DNA of 64,000 nt. Origin: Bacillus timonensis (lineage in GTDB: Bacteria > Bacillota > Bacilli > Bacillales > Bacillaceae_L). This document shows positions 14,963 through 23,516 of this stretch, in pieces. Every line of letters begins with the position of its first letter. Position 1 is the stretch's first letter. The stretch spans positions 186,001 through 250,000 of the forward strand of contig JAIVAN010000004.1 of assembly GCA_020171895.1 (NCBI GenBank), read 5' to 3'. The notes under the pieces were generated by a model. The model was given only the letters and a program-made list of their open reading frames with translations, had not been told where the DNA came from and did no database searches. Position numbers and translations under genes: made by a program.

Positions 14963-17092
14963 ATGAAAAAAAGGATCATTTATCTTGCACTCATCTTCAT
15001 ACTAACAATGGTTTTATCCCTCACTGGTTATATCTTTATTATATATGCTGGGGAATATGTTATAGATAATAAAAAGTTGGTCATGAATTCAGCTACAAAA
15101 TTAGTGAATCAAGACGGTGAAGTAATAACTAAGTTGTTTTTAGAAAATAGAGAACTTGTAACAATAAGTGAAATACCTGATCACGTAGAGCAAGCATTTA
15201 TTTCGGTTGAAGATACAAGATTTTATAAACATCATGGAATTGATGTTAGAGCGATTCTCCGTGCCCTTTCTCGCGATATTATGGCTAGAAGTAAAGTGGA
15301 GGGTGGAAGTACGATTACTCAGCAGCTCGCGAAAAATATTTTCCTAACGGATGAAAAAACATTGTTACGTAAAACAAAAGAATTAATTATTGCCATTAAC
15401 TTAGAAAAGAAATATAGCAAGCAAGAGCTACTAGAAATGTATTTAAATCGTATATATTTCGGGCATGGTGCTTACGGTGTACAAGCTGCATCTAAATTAT
15501 ACTTTAACAAAGATGTTACTGAGTTAACTGTCGAGGAAGGAGCATTGCTAGCAGCGATTCCGAAGGCACCATCAAATTATTCACCAATTTTACATCCCGA
15601 AAAAAGTAAACAGCGTCGTGATTTAGTGATTAGTTTAATGGAAGAAAAGGGATACATGACTGCTGAAGAAGCAGTGCGATTTCAAGGGAAAACATTGAAG
15701 CTAAATGTTCAGCAGCTATCGAAAGATCCATATTTAATGACATATGTGGATATGGTCTTTGAAGAAGCAAGCGAAAAATACTCATTATCGAATGAAGAGC
15801 TATTAAGGGGAGGCTATACAATAACAGTTCCGATGGATAAAGAGCTTCAACGAATAGCCTTCGAGCTTTTTCAAAATGAAGAGTATTTCCCTGGTACAGA
15901 TGAAAATGCTGAAGGAGCATTTGTGTTACTTGATAACAAATCTGGTGGGGTCTTAGCTGCAATTGGTGGAAGAAGCTATGTTCAAAAGGGACTAAATCGG
16001 GTAAATGTGAAGAGGCAGCCAGGTTCAACGATTAAACCTTTAGCCGTCTATGGACCAGCGATGGAAGAAAAAGCTTTAGAGCCATATTCTTTGTTGGTGG
16101 ATAAGAGGCTATCGTACGGAGAATATGAACCGAAAAATTACAATGATATTTATAAGAATGAGATAACCATGTATGACGCGATCGTAGAATCGGCCAATGC
16201 TCCTGCTGTATGGACGTTAGATCAAATGGGTGTGGAAACAGGGAAAAAATATCTTTCAAAATCTGGTATTTCTATTCCAGACAAGGGTCTCTCCATTGCT
16301 CTTGGTGGATTAAAAGAAGGAATAAGTCCACTTGATATGACAATTGCATATCGCGCATTTGCAGCTGAAGGAAAAATGATTCAGCCTCATACGATATATA
16401 AAATTGTTGATCGGCAAGGGAAAATAGTAGGTGAAGCTGATAAGAGTGAAACAGATGTGTTTTCAAAACAAACAGCATGGTATATGACGAGAATGTTAGA
16501 AGGTGTAGTTGAGGAAGGTACGGCCACAGCTGGGAAGTACTCTGGTGCTCTTGCGGGAAAAACAGGTACAACAAATGTCTCCTTTAACGAAAAAGCAATA
16601 AAAGATGCATGGTTTGTCGGATTCACGCCTTCAGTTGTTGGGGCAATTTGGATGGGATATGACTCAACAGATGAAAACCATTATTTGAAGAATGGTAGCT
16701 CATATCCTACAAAATTATTTAAAGACATATTAGAAAAAGCAGTTACTGAAAAAGAGATGACCTTCAAAGCGCCATCTGATGTAACTGAACTCGAGTCACC
16801 TATCCGCTTAACTGAGGTAAATGATTTAGAAGCTGATTTTTCATTCAAACCATTCAGATTCTTTACGGTAAAGCTAAAGTGGACACCAAGTCAAGATGAA
16901 CGTGTTCAATATCGAGTCTACGAAAAAAGAGCTGACTCCGTAAAACTAATAGAAACCGTCACAGGAGTTGGATTTCTAGAGCTAGGAAATGTAAACATCT
17001 TCTCAGCTCCAACATATTACGTCGTACCATATAACCCTCAAACAAAACGAGAGGGAAAACAATCAAATACTGTACAACCTCAACTATTTTAG
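14963..17092 (+). CDS. pbpF: Class A penicillin-binding protein PbpF
   Basis: A 709-residue bifunctional peptidoglycan synthase. The N-terminal membrane anchor is residues 4-29. The GT51 glycosyltransferase domain shows EDTRFYKHHGID (catalytic Glu near 83), EGGSTITQQLAKNIFL and LLEMYLNRIYFGHGAYGVQA. The transpeptidase has the active Ser355 in STIK, the SAN motif in IVESANAPAVW, and KTGT at about 533. It polymerises glycan and cross-links peptides outside the membrane; B. subtilis PbpF (PBP2c) is expressed in the forespore. ATG 14963 has AGGAGG 7 nt upstream. It is next to hmoB and hemE as in B. subtilis. A 30-bp tandem duplication covers the stop codon. Confidence 0.93.
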   Translation: MKKRIIYLALIFILTMVLSLTGYIFIIYAGEYVIDNKKLVMNSATKLVNQDGEVITKLFLENRELVTISEIPDHVEQAFISVEDTRFYKHHGIDVRAILRALSRDIMARSKVEGGSTITQQLAKNIFLTDEKTLLRKTKELIIAINLEKKYSKQELLEMYLNRIYFGHGAYGVQAASKLYFNKDVTELTVEEGALLAAIPKAPSNYSPILHPEKSKQRRDLVISLMEEKGYMTAEEAVRFQGKTLKLNVQQLSKDPYLMTYVDMVFEEASEKYSLSNEELLRGGYTITVPMDKELQRIAFELFQNEEYFPGTDENAEGAFVLLDNKSGGVLAAIGGRSYVQKGLNRVNVKRQPGSTIKPLAVYGPAMEEKALEPYSLLVDKRLSYGEYEPKNYNDIYKNEITMYDAIVESANAPAVWTLDQMGVETGKKYLSKSGISIPDKGLSIALGGLKEGISPLDMTIAYRAFAAEGKMIQPHTIYKIVDRQGKIVGEADKSETDVFSKQTAWYMTRMLEGVVEEGTATAGKYSGALAGKTGTTNVSFNEKAIKDAWFVGFTPSVVGAIWMGYDSTDENHYLKNGSSYPTKLFKDILEKAVTEKEMTFKAPSDVTELESPIRLTEVNDLEADFSFKPFRFFTVKLKWTPSQDERVQYRVYEKRADSVKLIETVTGVGFLELGNVNIFSAPTYYVVPYNPQTKREGKQSNTVQPQLF

Positions 17093-17145
17093 AAGATTTG
17101 AACATATAAGAATTTATTTTAGAAGATTTGAACATATAAGAATTT
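17086..17145 (+). repeat. Perfect 30-bp tandem duplication over the pbpF stop
   Basis: Two identical 30-bp units, each beginning ATTTTAGAAGATTTGAACAT, at 17086-17115 and 17116-17145. The first unit contains the pbpF TAG (17090-17092). The identity of the copies points to a recent duplication. Confidence 0.9.
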
Positions 17146-17150
17146 GCACT

Positions 17151-17361
17151 GGTGAATGAAAAGTGAGATTGGTATTAGAATGTTGGATCAAAGTTTTCAT
17201 GCGTGTTAATCGGAGTGGAAGGAACCGAGACTCCTGTGGGAGTAGCGCCGGGCCCCGGACCCCACAGGCGCAGCCGAGGAGGCTCAAGTGGCGCCCCACG
17301 GAAAGCGAGGTTCCTGCAACGCAGATTAACACCCCAAGTTCAGTGTGTATTTTCAGGGTAG
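17151..17361 (+). repeat. Dispersed GC-rich element
   Basis: A copy with the same core as 14001-14251, including CCGGGCCCCGGACCCCACAG and the end TTTTCAGGGTAG. It lies about 60 nt after pbpF. It lacks the terminal inverted repeat CATGCAA..TTGCACCATG. From 17362 to the hemE start I see only an AT-rich promoter region and a weak hairpin (CTTGG/CCAAG near 17504-17524, followed by TTTTCTT). Confidence 0.88.
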
Positions 17362-17612
17362 ATAATTAAAAATAATCTAGCTAAAAATTTTAACTAAAAC
17401 TCAAATTCGTCTAATTAATGACATTTTAAAGCAATTGCTATACAAAGCATGTAGAAAACGATATATTTTAGAATACCAACATAGAGTAATACCACAAAAG
17501 CTTGGGTCAGCAGAACCAAGTTTTCTTAACGTAACATAACTAATTAGGCATTTTACCTCGTTTTTTGATAATATAGATATGGCTTAATTTTAGAAAGGTG
17601 GACAAATCCCGA

Positions 17613-18653
17613 ATGATAAACAATCAAAACTTTAATGATACATTCTTAAAAGCATGCCGTGGAGAAAAAACAGACCACGTACCTGTATGGTATATGAGAC
17701 AAGCAGGGCGTTCACAACCGGAATATCGCAAAATAAAAGAGAAATACTCTTTATTTGAAATTACCCATCAACCAGAACTTTGTGCATACGTTACTCGCTT
17801 ACCAGTAGAGCAATACAACGTAGATGCAGCAATCCTTTATAAGGATATCATGTCTCCACTACCAGCGATTGGCGTTGATGTTGAAATAAAATCAGGCATT
17901 GGACCAGTCATTAGTAACCCAATTCGCTCGATTCATGATGTAGAAAAACTAGGTGAAATTACACCTGAGGAAGATGTACCATATGTACTTGAAACAATTA
18001 AACTTTTAACAAAAGAACAATTGAATGTTCCGTTAATTGGTTTTGCTGGTGCTCCATTTACAATTGCAAGCTATATGATTGAGGGCGGTCCTTCAAAAAA
18101 TTACAACAAAACAAAAGCGTTTATGTATGCAGAACCTAAAGCTTGGTTCCGTTTAATGGACAAACTAGCAGATATGACAATTACATATGTAAAAGCTCAA
18201 ATTAAAGCTGGTGCAAAGGCAATACAAATCTTTGACTCATGGGTCGGTGCGTTAAATGTTGCCGATTACCGTTATTTTATCAAGCCGGTAATGCACAGAA
18301 TTTTTACAGAGCTAAGAACTGAAAACGTACCATTAATTATGTTCGGTGTGGGAGCAAGTCACTTGTCGATGGAGTGGCATGATCTACCTTTAGATGTAGT
18401 GGGACTAGACTGGCGTCTTCCAATTCAAGAAGCACGAGGAATGGGAATGACGAAAACACTTCAAGGAAACTTAGATCCAGCTATTTTGTTAGCGCCATGG
18501 GAAGTAATTGAAGAAAGAGCAAAAGCAATTCTTGATCAAGGGATGAAACACGAAGGATATATTTTCAACTTAGGTCATGGGGTATTTCCATCGATTCAAC
18601 CAGAAAAATTAAAAAGATTAACATCATTTATTCACGAATATTCTAGCCGATAA
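17613..18653 (+). CDS. hemE: Uroporphyrinogen decarboxylase HemE
   Basis: A 346-residue cytoplasmic enzyme that removes four acetate carboxyls from uroporphyrinogen III to give coproporphyrinogen III in haem synthesis. Signatures: [17 protein letters not shown] (substrate-binding Arg residues), [17 protein letters not shown] (catalytic Asp region), [28 protein letters not shown] and [11 protein letters not shown] with [14 protein letters not shown] 17613 is about 11 nt after AAAGGTGG; the in-frame GTG 17598 overlaps that ribosome binding site. It is followed by hemH after 90 nt, the first two genes of the classical hemEHY cluster. The length and motifs are normal. Confidence 0.95.
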   Translation: MINNQNFNDTFLKACRGEKTDHVPVWYMRQAGRSQPEYRKIKEKYSLFEITHQPELCAYVTRLPVEQYNVDAAILYKDIMSPLPAIGVDVEIKSGIGPVISNPIRSIHDVEKLGEITPEEDVPYVLETIKLLTKEQLNVPLIGFAGAPFTIASYMIEGGPSKNYNKTKAFMYAEPKAWFRLMDKLADMTITYVKAQIKAGAKAIQIFDSWVGALNVADYRYFIKPVMHRIFTELRTENVPLIMFGVGASHLSMEWHDLPLDVVGLDWRLPIQEARGMGMTKTLQGNLDPAILLAPWEVIEERAKAILDQGMKHEGYIFNLGHGVFPSIQPEKLKRLTSFIHEYSSR

Positions 18654-18743
18654 GCGCATTGAAAGTGGAAATTATCTAAGATATATAAAATAATCATACA
18701 CTGTACAACCAATCAATCTAACTGTTATGGGGTGTTGTGTAAC

Positions 18744-19673
18744 ATGATAAAGAAAAAAATGGGTTTACTAGTAATGGCGTATGGCACGCCATACAAAGAA
18801 GAAGACTTAGAGCGTTATTATACACATATTCGTAGAGGACGTAGACCAACTGATGAAATGCTTCAGGAATTGAAGGAACGTTATGATGAGATTGGTGGGA
18901 TTTCGCCACTTGCAAAAATCACACTTGAACAAGCCGAAGCATTAGAAAAGCATTTAAATTCCATTCAAGAAGAAGTCGAATTTAAAATGTATCTTGGCTT
19001 GAAGCATATTGAGCCATTCGTTGAAGACGCTGTTCAAGATATGAAAAAAGATGGAATAACAGAAGCGGTTAGTATTGTACTAGCACCTCACTTTTCAACT
19101 TTTAGTGTTAAATCATATAACGGACGTGCAAAAGAAGAAGCAGAAAAACTTGGAGGCTTAACAATCCACTCAGTGGAAAGTTGGTATACTGAACCGAAGT
19201 TTATCCAGTATTGGTCTGAAAAAGTAAAAGAAACGTTTGCATCAATGCCGAAAGAAGAGCAAGATTCTTCGGTATTAATCGTATCGGCTCATAGCTTACC
19301 AGAAAAAATCATTGCAGCTGGAGATCCATACCCAGACCAATTACAAGAAACAGCGGACTTGATTGCAGAAGCTGCTGGTGTAAAAAATTATGTAATTGGG
19401 TGGCAAAGTGCAGGTAATACCCCTGAACCTTGGATTGGACCAGACGTACAAGATTTAACACGAGACTTATATGACGAAAAAGGATATAAGGCATTCGTAT
19501 ATGTGCCAGCAGGTTTCGTTTCAGATCACCTAGAGGTCCTTTATGATAATGACTATGAGTGCAAAAACGTAACAGATGAACTAGGTGTTTCCTATTATCG
19601 TCCTGAAATGCCAAACACAGACCCACTCTTCATAGACAGCTTAGCCACTGTCGTACTAAATAAATTAAAATAG
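18744..19673 (+). CDS. hemH: Ferrochelatase HemH (coproporphyrin type)
   Basis: A 309-residue protein, the same size as B. subtilis HemH. It inserts Fe2+ into the porphyrin ring; in Gram-positive bacteria the substrate is coproporphyrin III (CpfC). Visible motifs are [20 protein letters not shown] at the N-terminus, [27 protein letters not shown] with the metal-binding His, and [16 protein letters not shown] with the conserved Glu. ATG 18744 is preceded by GGGGTG. It is cytoplasmic or membrane-peripheral. Unlike the tight hemEHY operon of B. subtilis, a 422-nt gap with a repeat element separates it from hemY. Confidence 0.95.
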   Translation: MIKKKMGLLVMAYGTPYKEEDLERYYTHIRRGRRPTDEMLQELKERYDEIGGISPLAKITLEQAEALEKHLNSIQEEVEFKMYLGLKHIEPFVEDAVQDMKKDGITEAVSIVLAPHFSTFSVKSYNGRAKEEAEKLGGLTIHSVESWYTEPKFIQYWSEKVKETFASMPKEEQDSSVLIVSAHSLPEKIIAAGDPYPDQLQETADLIAEAAGVKNYVIGWQSAGNTPEPWIGPDVQDLTRDLYDEKGYKAFVYVPAGFVSDHLEVLYDNDYECKNVTDELGVSYYRPEMPNTDPLFIDSLATVVLNKLK

Positions 19674-19740
19674 ACATTTATGTCAAGTTATAATTTGCAC
19701 CAAGATGTATGATGATGTGTAATTATTTCCTTGTGTATGA

Positions 19741-19973
19741 TTGAGTGTTGTCTCCAAGTTATTTCACGTGGTATCCGAAGTGGAAGGACCGAGACTCCTC
19801 GAAAATGCTAACGCATTTCCTTCGTGCGGTGAGGATTCAAGGAAGCTTATTCAATGTCCTGCGGGAATAACGCCGGACTTGAGACCCCACAGGCGCAGCC
19901 GAGGAGGCTCAAGTGGCGCCCCGCGGAAAGCGAGGCTCCTGCAACGAAGGATAGCACACCTTATATAGATTAG
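19741..19973 (+). repeat. Dispersed GC-rich element (long form) between hemH and hemY
   Basis: Contains GAAGTGGAAGGACCGAGACT, the extra module of about 60 nt with CTTCGTGCGGTGAGGATTCA (19798-19858), and GAGGAGGCTCAAGTGGCGCC. The usual CAGGGTAG end is lost. The module matches that of 4200-4462 in inverted orientation. Confidence 0.87.
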
Positions 19974-20095
19974 ATAATATTCTTAAGGTCGTTAATCAGA
20001 AAAGCTGTTTTCTAAATCGTAATGCTACTCACTTGTAACAGCATCAAAGTCTAAGAAAACGGTCTGATGAAAATAAATGAAAAGGCGGTGATAAA

Positions 20096-21535
20096 GTGAG
20101 TACTGTAAACCAAAGGGTAGCCATTATCGGTGGGGGAATTACCGGTTTAACTGCTGCTTATTATTTGCAGAAAGAAATTAAAGAAAAGAATCTAGCCATT
20201 GACTGCTGCTTATTAGAAGCAAGTCATCGTCTTGGTGGTAAAATCCAGACGGTTGTGAAGGATGGATTTGTTATTGAAAGAGGTCCTGATTCATTCTTAG
20301 CTAGAAAGCAAAGTGCTGCGAGGCTAGTAAATGAAGTGGGATTATCAGATAAACTTGTTTACAATTCGTCTGGCAAGTCATATGTGTTAGTGAACGGAAA
20401 ACTACACCCAATGCCTGGTGGTTCAGTGATGGGAATTCCGACTCAAATGACTCCCTTTGTTACAACTGGTTTATTCTCGCCTATAGGAAAATTAAGAGCT
20501 GCAGCTGATTTCGTCCTTCCAAAAACAAAAGAACAGGGAGATCAATCTCTAGGTGAGTTTTTCCGAAGACGTCTAGGTGATGAGGTGGTAGAAAACTTAA
20601 TAGAGCCACTGTTATCTGGGATTTATGCTGGAGATATTGACAAGCTAAGCTTAATGTCTACCTTTCCACAGTTTTATCAAGTAGAACAAAAGCATAGAAG
20701 TTTAATTTTAGGGATGAAGCACACGACACCACCTAAATCTAAAGGATCTAAAACAGAGAAACCAAAGGGTATTTTTCAAACAGTCTCAACAGGACTTCAG
20801 TCTTTCGTGGATAAAATCGAAGAAAAGCTTGTACCAGGTTCTGTTAAAAAAGGTGTAAAAGTTGAAAAAATTGAACGTAAAAGTGAGCAGTACCATCTCT
20901 ACTTAAGTAATGGTGAAACAATGGTAGTTGACAGCGTAATAGTCTCTACACCACATGCAGTTACGCAATCCATGCTTTCTCACTACCCATTTTTTGATTT
21001 CTTTAAGGAAATGCCTTCTACATCTGTTGCGACAGTAGCAATGGCTTTTCCTCAAAGTGCGATAAAAAAGGATATTGACGGAACAGGTTTTGTTGTTTCA
21101 AGAAAAAGTGACTTTACGATAACCGCTTGTACGTGGACACATAAAAAGTGGGAGCATACCACTCCTGATGGGAAAGTTTTATTACGTTGTTATGTAGGTA
21201 AGTCTGGTGATGAGGCCATCGTCGACCAATCAGATGATGAAATTATCAAAGTTGTACTTGAAGATTTAAATCAAACAATGGACATTACTGATTCACCAGA
21301 CTTTGCAATTGTTTCGCGATGGAAAGATTCCATGCCACAGTATACAGTTGGTCATAAGGATCGTTTAGAAACAATGAAGCAAGAGATGGCAAAGCATCTA
21401 CCTGGTATGTATATCGCGGGAGGCTCTTATGAAGGTCTCGGTTTGCCTGATTGCATGGATCAAGGAGAAGCAGCCACTCATAAAGTTCTAGCGTTTTTAC
21501 AACAACAAAAACAGAAAAGCGTTGTCGGTGTTTAA
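20096..21535 (+). CDS. hemY: Coproporphyrinogen III oxidase HemY (CgoX)
   Basis: A 479-residue FAD enzyme. It begins RVAIIGGGITGLTAAYYL (Rossmann GxGxxG), with LEASHRLGGKIQTV and VIERGPDSFLARK typical of the HemG/HemY family, LSGIYAGDIDKLSLMSTFPQ in the middle, and GGSYEGLGLPDCMDQGE near the C-terminus that closes the FAD site. In Gram-positive bacteria it oxidises coproporphyrinogen III to coproporphyrin III. It starts at GTG 20096 behind AAGGCGGTGATAAA. It is soluble or membrane-associated. It belongs to the hem cluster but is probably transcribed at least partly on its own, given the long gap from hemH. A terminator follows. Confidence 0.94.
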   Translation: MSTVNQRVAIIGGGITGLTAAYYLQKEIKEKNLAIDCCLLEASHRLGGKIQTVVKDGFVIERGPDSFLARKQSAARLVNEVGLSDKLVYNSSGKSYVLVNGKLHPMPGGSVMGIPTQMTPFVTTGLFSPIGKLRAAADFVLPKTKEQGDQSLGEFFRRRLGDEVVENLIEPLLSGIYAGDIDKLSLMSTFPQFYQVEQKHRSLILGMKHTTPPKSKGSKTEKPKGIFQTVSTGLQSFVDKIEEKLVPGSVKKGVKVEKIERKSEQYHLYLSNGETMVVDSVIVSTPHAVTQSMLSHYPFFDFFKEMPSTSVATVAMAFPQSAIKKDIDGTGFVVSRKSDFTITACTWTHKKWEHTTPDGKVLLRCYVGKSGDEAIVDQSDDEIIKVVLEDLNQTMDITDSPDFAIVSRWKDSMPQYTVGHKDRLETMKQEMAKHLPGMYIAGGSYEGLGLPDCMDQGEAATHKVLAFLQQQKQKSVVGV

Positions 21536-21546
21536 CGATTACTCTA

Positions 21547-21577
21547 CCTAAAGGAACTTATATCCTTTAGGTTTTTT
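21547..21577 (+). terminator. Terminator of hemY
   Basis: CCTAAAGGA and TCCTTTAGG form a perfect 9-bp stem with a 7-nt loop, followed by TTTTTT. Confidence 0.9.
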
Positions 21578-21626
21578 GTTGGTCAATATATTCCACCCTT
21601 TCAGTCAATGGCGTCTATCTACTTTT

Positions 21627-21645
21627 TTGTAGTTCGCAACTACAA
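21627..21645. promoter_or_regulatory. Palindrome upstream of the sugar ABC operon
   Basis: TTGTAGTTCGCAACTACAA is a perfect palindrome with 8-bp arms around CGC, 22 nt before the first permease start. It is a candidate operator for the LacI-type or another local regulator. Confidence 0.5.
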
Positions 21646-21667
21646 TGATAATGAGGAGGTGTCATTC

Positions 21668-22549
21668 GTGAATAAGAAAAAATTGAAAAACTGGGGATTG
21701 TACGCATTATTTGTAGGACCGGCTTTATTAGTGTTTTCACTTATCGTATTATATCCATTTCTAACAGGAATTTATTATGCATTTACTGACTGGAATGGGG
21801 TAACAGGTGATATTCGCTGGGTTGGATTTGACAACTTTGTCTATTTATTTACGGAAGACAAGCAATTTTTAAGTTCATTCTGGATTACAACAAAATATAC
21901 GTTAGTAGCCATTACATTAACCAACATTGTTGGATTTAGTTTAGCATTATTAGTCACACAAAACTTAAAAACGAGAAACATCCTAAGAACGGTTTTCTTT
22001 TTACCCAATTTAATTGGCGGGCTCATTTTAGGATTTGTTTGGCAGTTTATTTTTGTAAAAGGTTTTTCTTCGGTTGGAAAACTGACAGGTTGGTCGTTCT
22101 TTGAACTCCCTTGGTTAGGTGATGCGGATACAGCATTTTGGGGAATCGTAATCGTAAGTGTATGGCAAGGTGCTGGGTATATTATGATTATCTACATAGC
22201 AGCTCTACAAAATGTCCCACATGAATTAATAGAGGCAGCCAAAATTGATGGAGCAAATTTCTGGCAAATCTTAAAGAATATTACTCTACCATTAATTACG
22301 CCAGCAATAACGGTTTGTTTATTTTTAACGATTTCGTGGTCATTTAAGATTTTCGATGTTAACTTGTCACTTACAAATGGTGGGCCTTTTAAATCCACAG
22401 AAATGTTAGCGCTTAACATTTATACAGAAGCATTTGTGAATAATCGTTATGGAATAGGTGAAGCGAAGGCGTTAATATTCTTTATTGTAGTAGCTACAAT
22501 TACAACGATCCAAGTAATCATCACGAAAAAGAGGGAGGTTGAATCGTAA
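21668..22549 (+). CDS. Sugar ABC transporter permease, MalF type
   Basis: A 293-residue inner-membrane permease with six transmembrane helices. It contains the EAA loop ELIEAAKIDGANFWQILKNI, which contacts the ATPase. The family (CUT1, MalF/UgpA-like) imports oligosaccharides or polyols with a binding lipoprotein. GTG 21668 follows GAGGAGGTGTC; the longer frame upstream has no ribosome binding site. It overlaps the next permease by one base (TAATG). No ATP-binding gene lies in the operon, so a shared MsmX-type ATPase is likely. The substrate is unknown. Confidence 0.9.
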   Translation: MNKKKLKNWGLYALFVGPALLVFSLIVLYPFLTGIYYAFTDWNGVTGDIRWVGFDNFVYLFTEDKQFLSSFWITTKYTLVAITLTNIVGFSLALLVTQNLKTRNILRTVFFLPNLIGGLILGFVWQFIFVKGFSSVGKLTGWSFFELPWLGDADTAFWGIVIVSVWQGAGYIMIIYIAALQNVPHELIEAAKIDGANFWQILKNITLPLITPAITVCLFLTISWSFKIFDVNLSLTNGGPFKSTEMLALNIYTEAFVNNRYGIGEAKALIFFIVVATITTIQVIITKKREVES

Positions 22550-23376
22550 TGGAAAAAAGATACACACTCAAAACATTCTCTCTTGAATTAACAGCATTAC
22601 TAGTAGGTATTTTGTTTTTAATTCCATTTTATTATGTTGTTTCAAACTCTCTAAAAACATTTTCGGAGATACTTTTAAATACCTCAGCATTACCTACAGA
22701 ACTTCAGCTAGCAAACTATAGTGAAGCGTTTGAAAAAATGAATTACCTAAAGGTATTCACAAACTCCCTATTAATTACGGTGGTTAGTAATCTAGTTATT
22801 GTCGTCTTTTGTTCAATGGCCGCATATATGCTCGTTCGAACAAAAAGTAAGCTGAGCACGGTATTATTCTTTACCTTTGTTGCTGCGATGGTTATCCCTT
22901 TCCAATCAGTCATGATACCGTTAGTAAAAGTATCAGGAAGTATTGGATTACTAAATAGCATACCAGGCCTTGTTATCATGTATTTAGGCTTCGGATCTGG
23001 CTTAGCGATTTTCTTATATCACGGATTCATGAAGAGCATTCCAATTGAACTGGAAGAGGCAGCGATCATAGATGGCTGTTCACGATTTGGTGTTTTTTGG
23101 AGAATTGTATTTCCACTGTTAAAGCCAATTACTGTTACATTAGTGATTTTAAATAGCTTATGGATTTGGAATGATTTCTTGTTACCATTACTAGTTCTGC
23201 AGAATCCTGATTTACGAACGATCCCATTAGCTACGTTTTTCTTCTTTGGACAATATACGAAGCAGTGGGATTTAGCACTAGCAGGTCTTGTTTTAAGTAT
23301 TGTGCCATTACTCATTTTCTTTTTTACGATGCAAAAGCATATCATTAAAGGAATTATGAGTGGTTCAATTAAGTAA
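22549..23376 (+). CDS. Sugar ABC transporter permease, MalG type
   Basis: A 275-residue permease with six membrane helices. It begins YTLKTFSLELTALLVGILFL, has NSLLITVVSNLVIVVFCSMA, and the EAA loop IELEEAAIIDGCSRFGVFWR. It pairs with the upstream MalF-type subunit to form the channel of a CUT1 importer. Its ATG overlaps the stop of the upstream gene (TAATG), so the two subunits are translationally coupled in a 1:1 ratio. A gap of 140 nt with an imperfect inverted repeat separates it from the binding-protein gene. Confidence 0.9.
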   Translation: MEKRYTLKTFSLELTALLVGILFLIPFYYVVSNSLKTFSEILLNTSALPTELQLANYSEAFEKMNYLKVFTNSLLITVVSNLVIVVFCSMAAYMLVRTKSKLSTVLFFTFVAAMVIPFQSVMIPLVKVSGSIGLLNSIPGLVIMYLGFGSGLAIFLYHGFMKSIPIELEEAAIIDGCSRFGVFWRIVFPLLKPITVTLVILNSLWIWNDFLLPLLVLQNPDLRTIPLATFFFFGQYTKQWDLALAGLVLSIVPLLIFFFTMQKHIIKGIMSGSIK

Positions 23377-23391
23377 TAACGGTGTCATTTT

Positions 23392-23455
23392 GTGAAGGGG
23401 AAGAGTGAGAGGACAATATTTTCCACACGATTGTTCAATATACTCTCCTTTTCAC
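23392..23455 (+). repeat. Imperfect inverted repeat before the binding-protein gene
   Basis: GTGAAGGGGAAGAGT can pair with ACTCTCCTTTTCAC, giving a long imperfect stem between the second permease and the lipoprotein gene. No T-run follows. Such stems often protect mRNA ends or cut read-through so that binding protein and permeases are made in different amounts. Confidence 0.45.
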
Positions 23456-23516
23456 TTATGAAATAAGCAGTACAATAAAAGAGGAATTACAAAAAGAACA
23501 TTGGGGGTTGAAAAAG

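Noticed and set aside
15630-16626. Minus-strand open frames within pbpF and similar antisense frames in aceB, aceA, livG and the S9 gene
   Set aside because: They lie opposite well-supported genes, have no ribosome binding sites and no recognisable domains.
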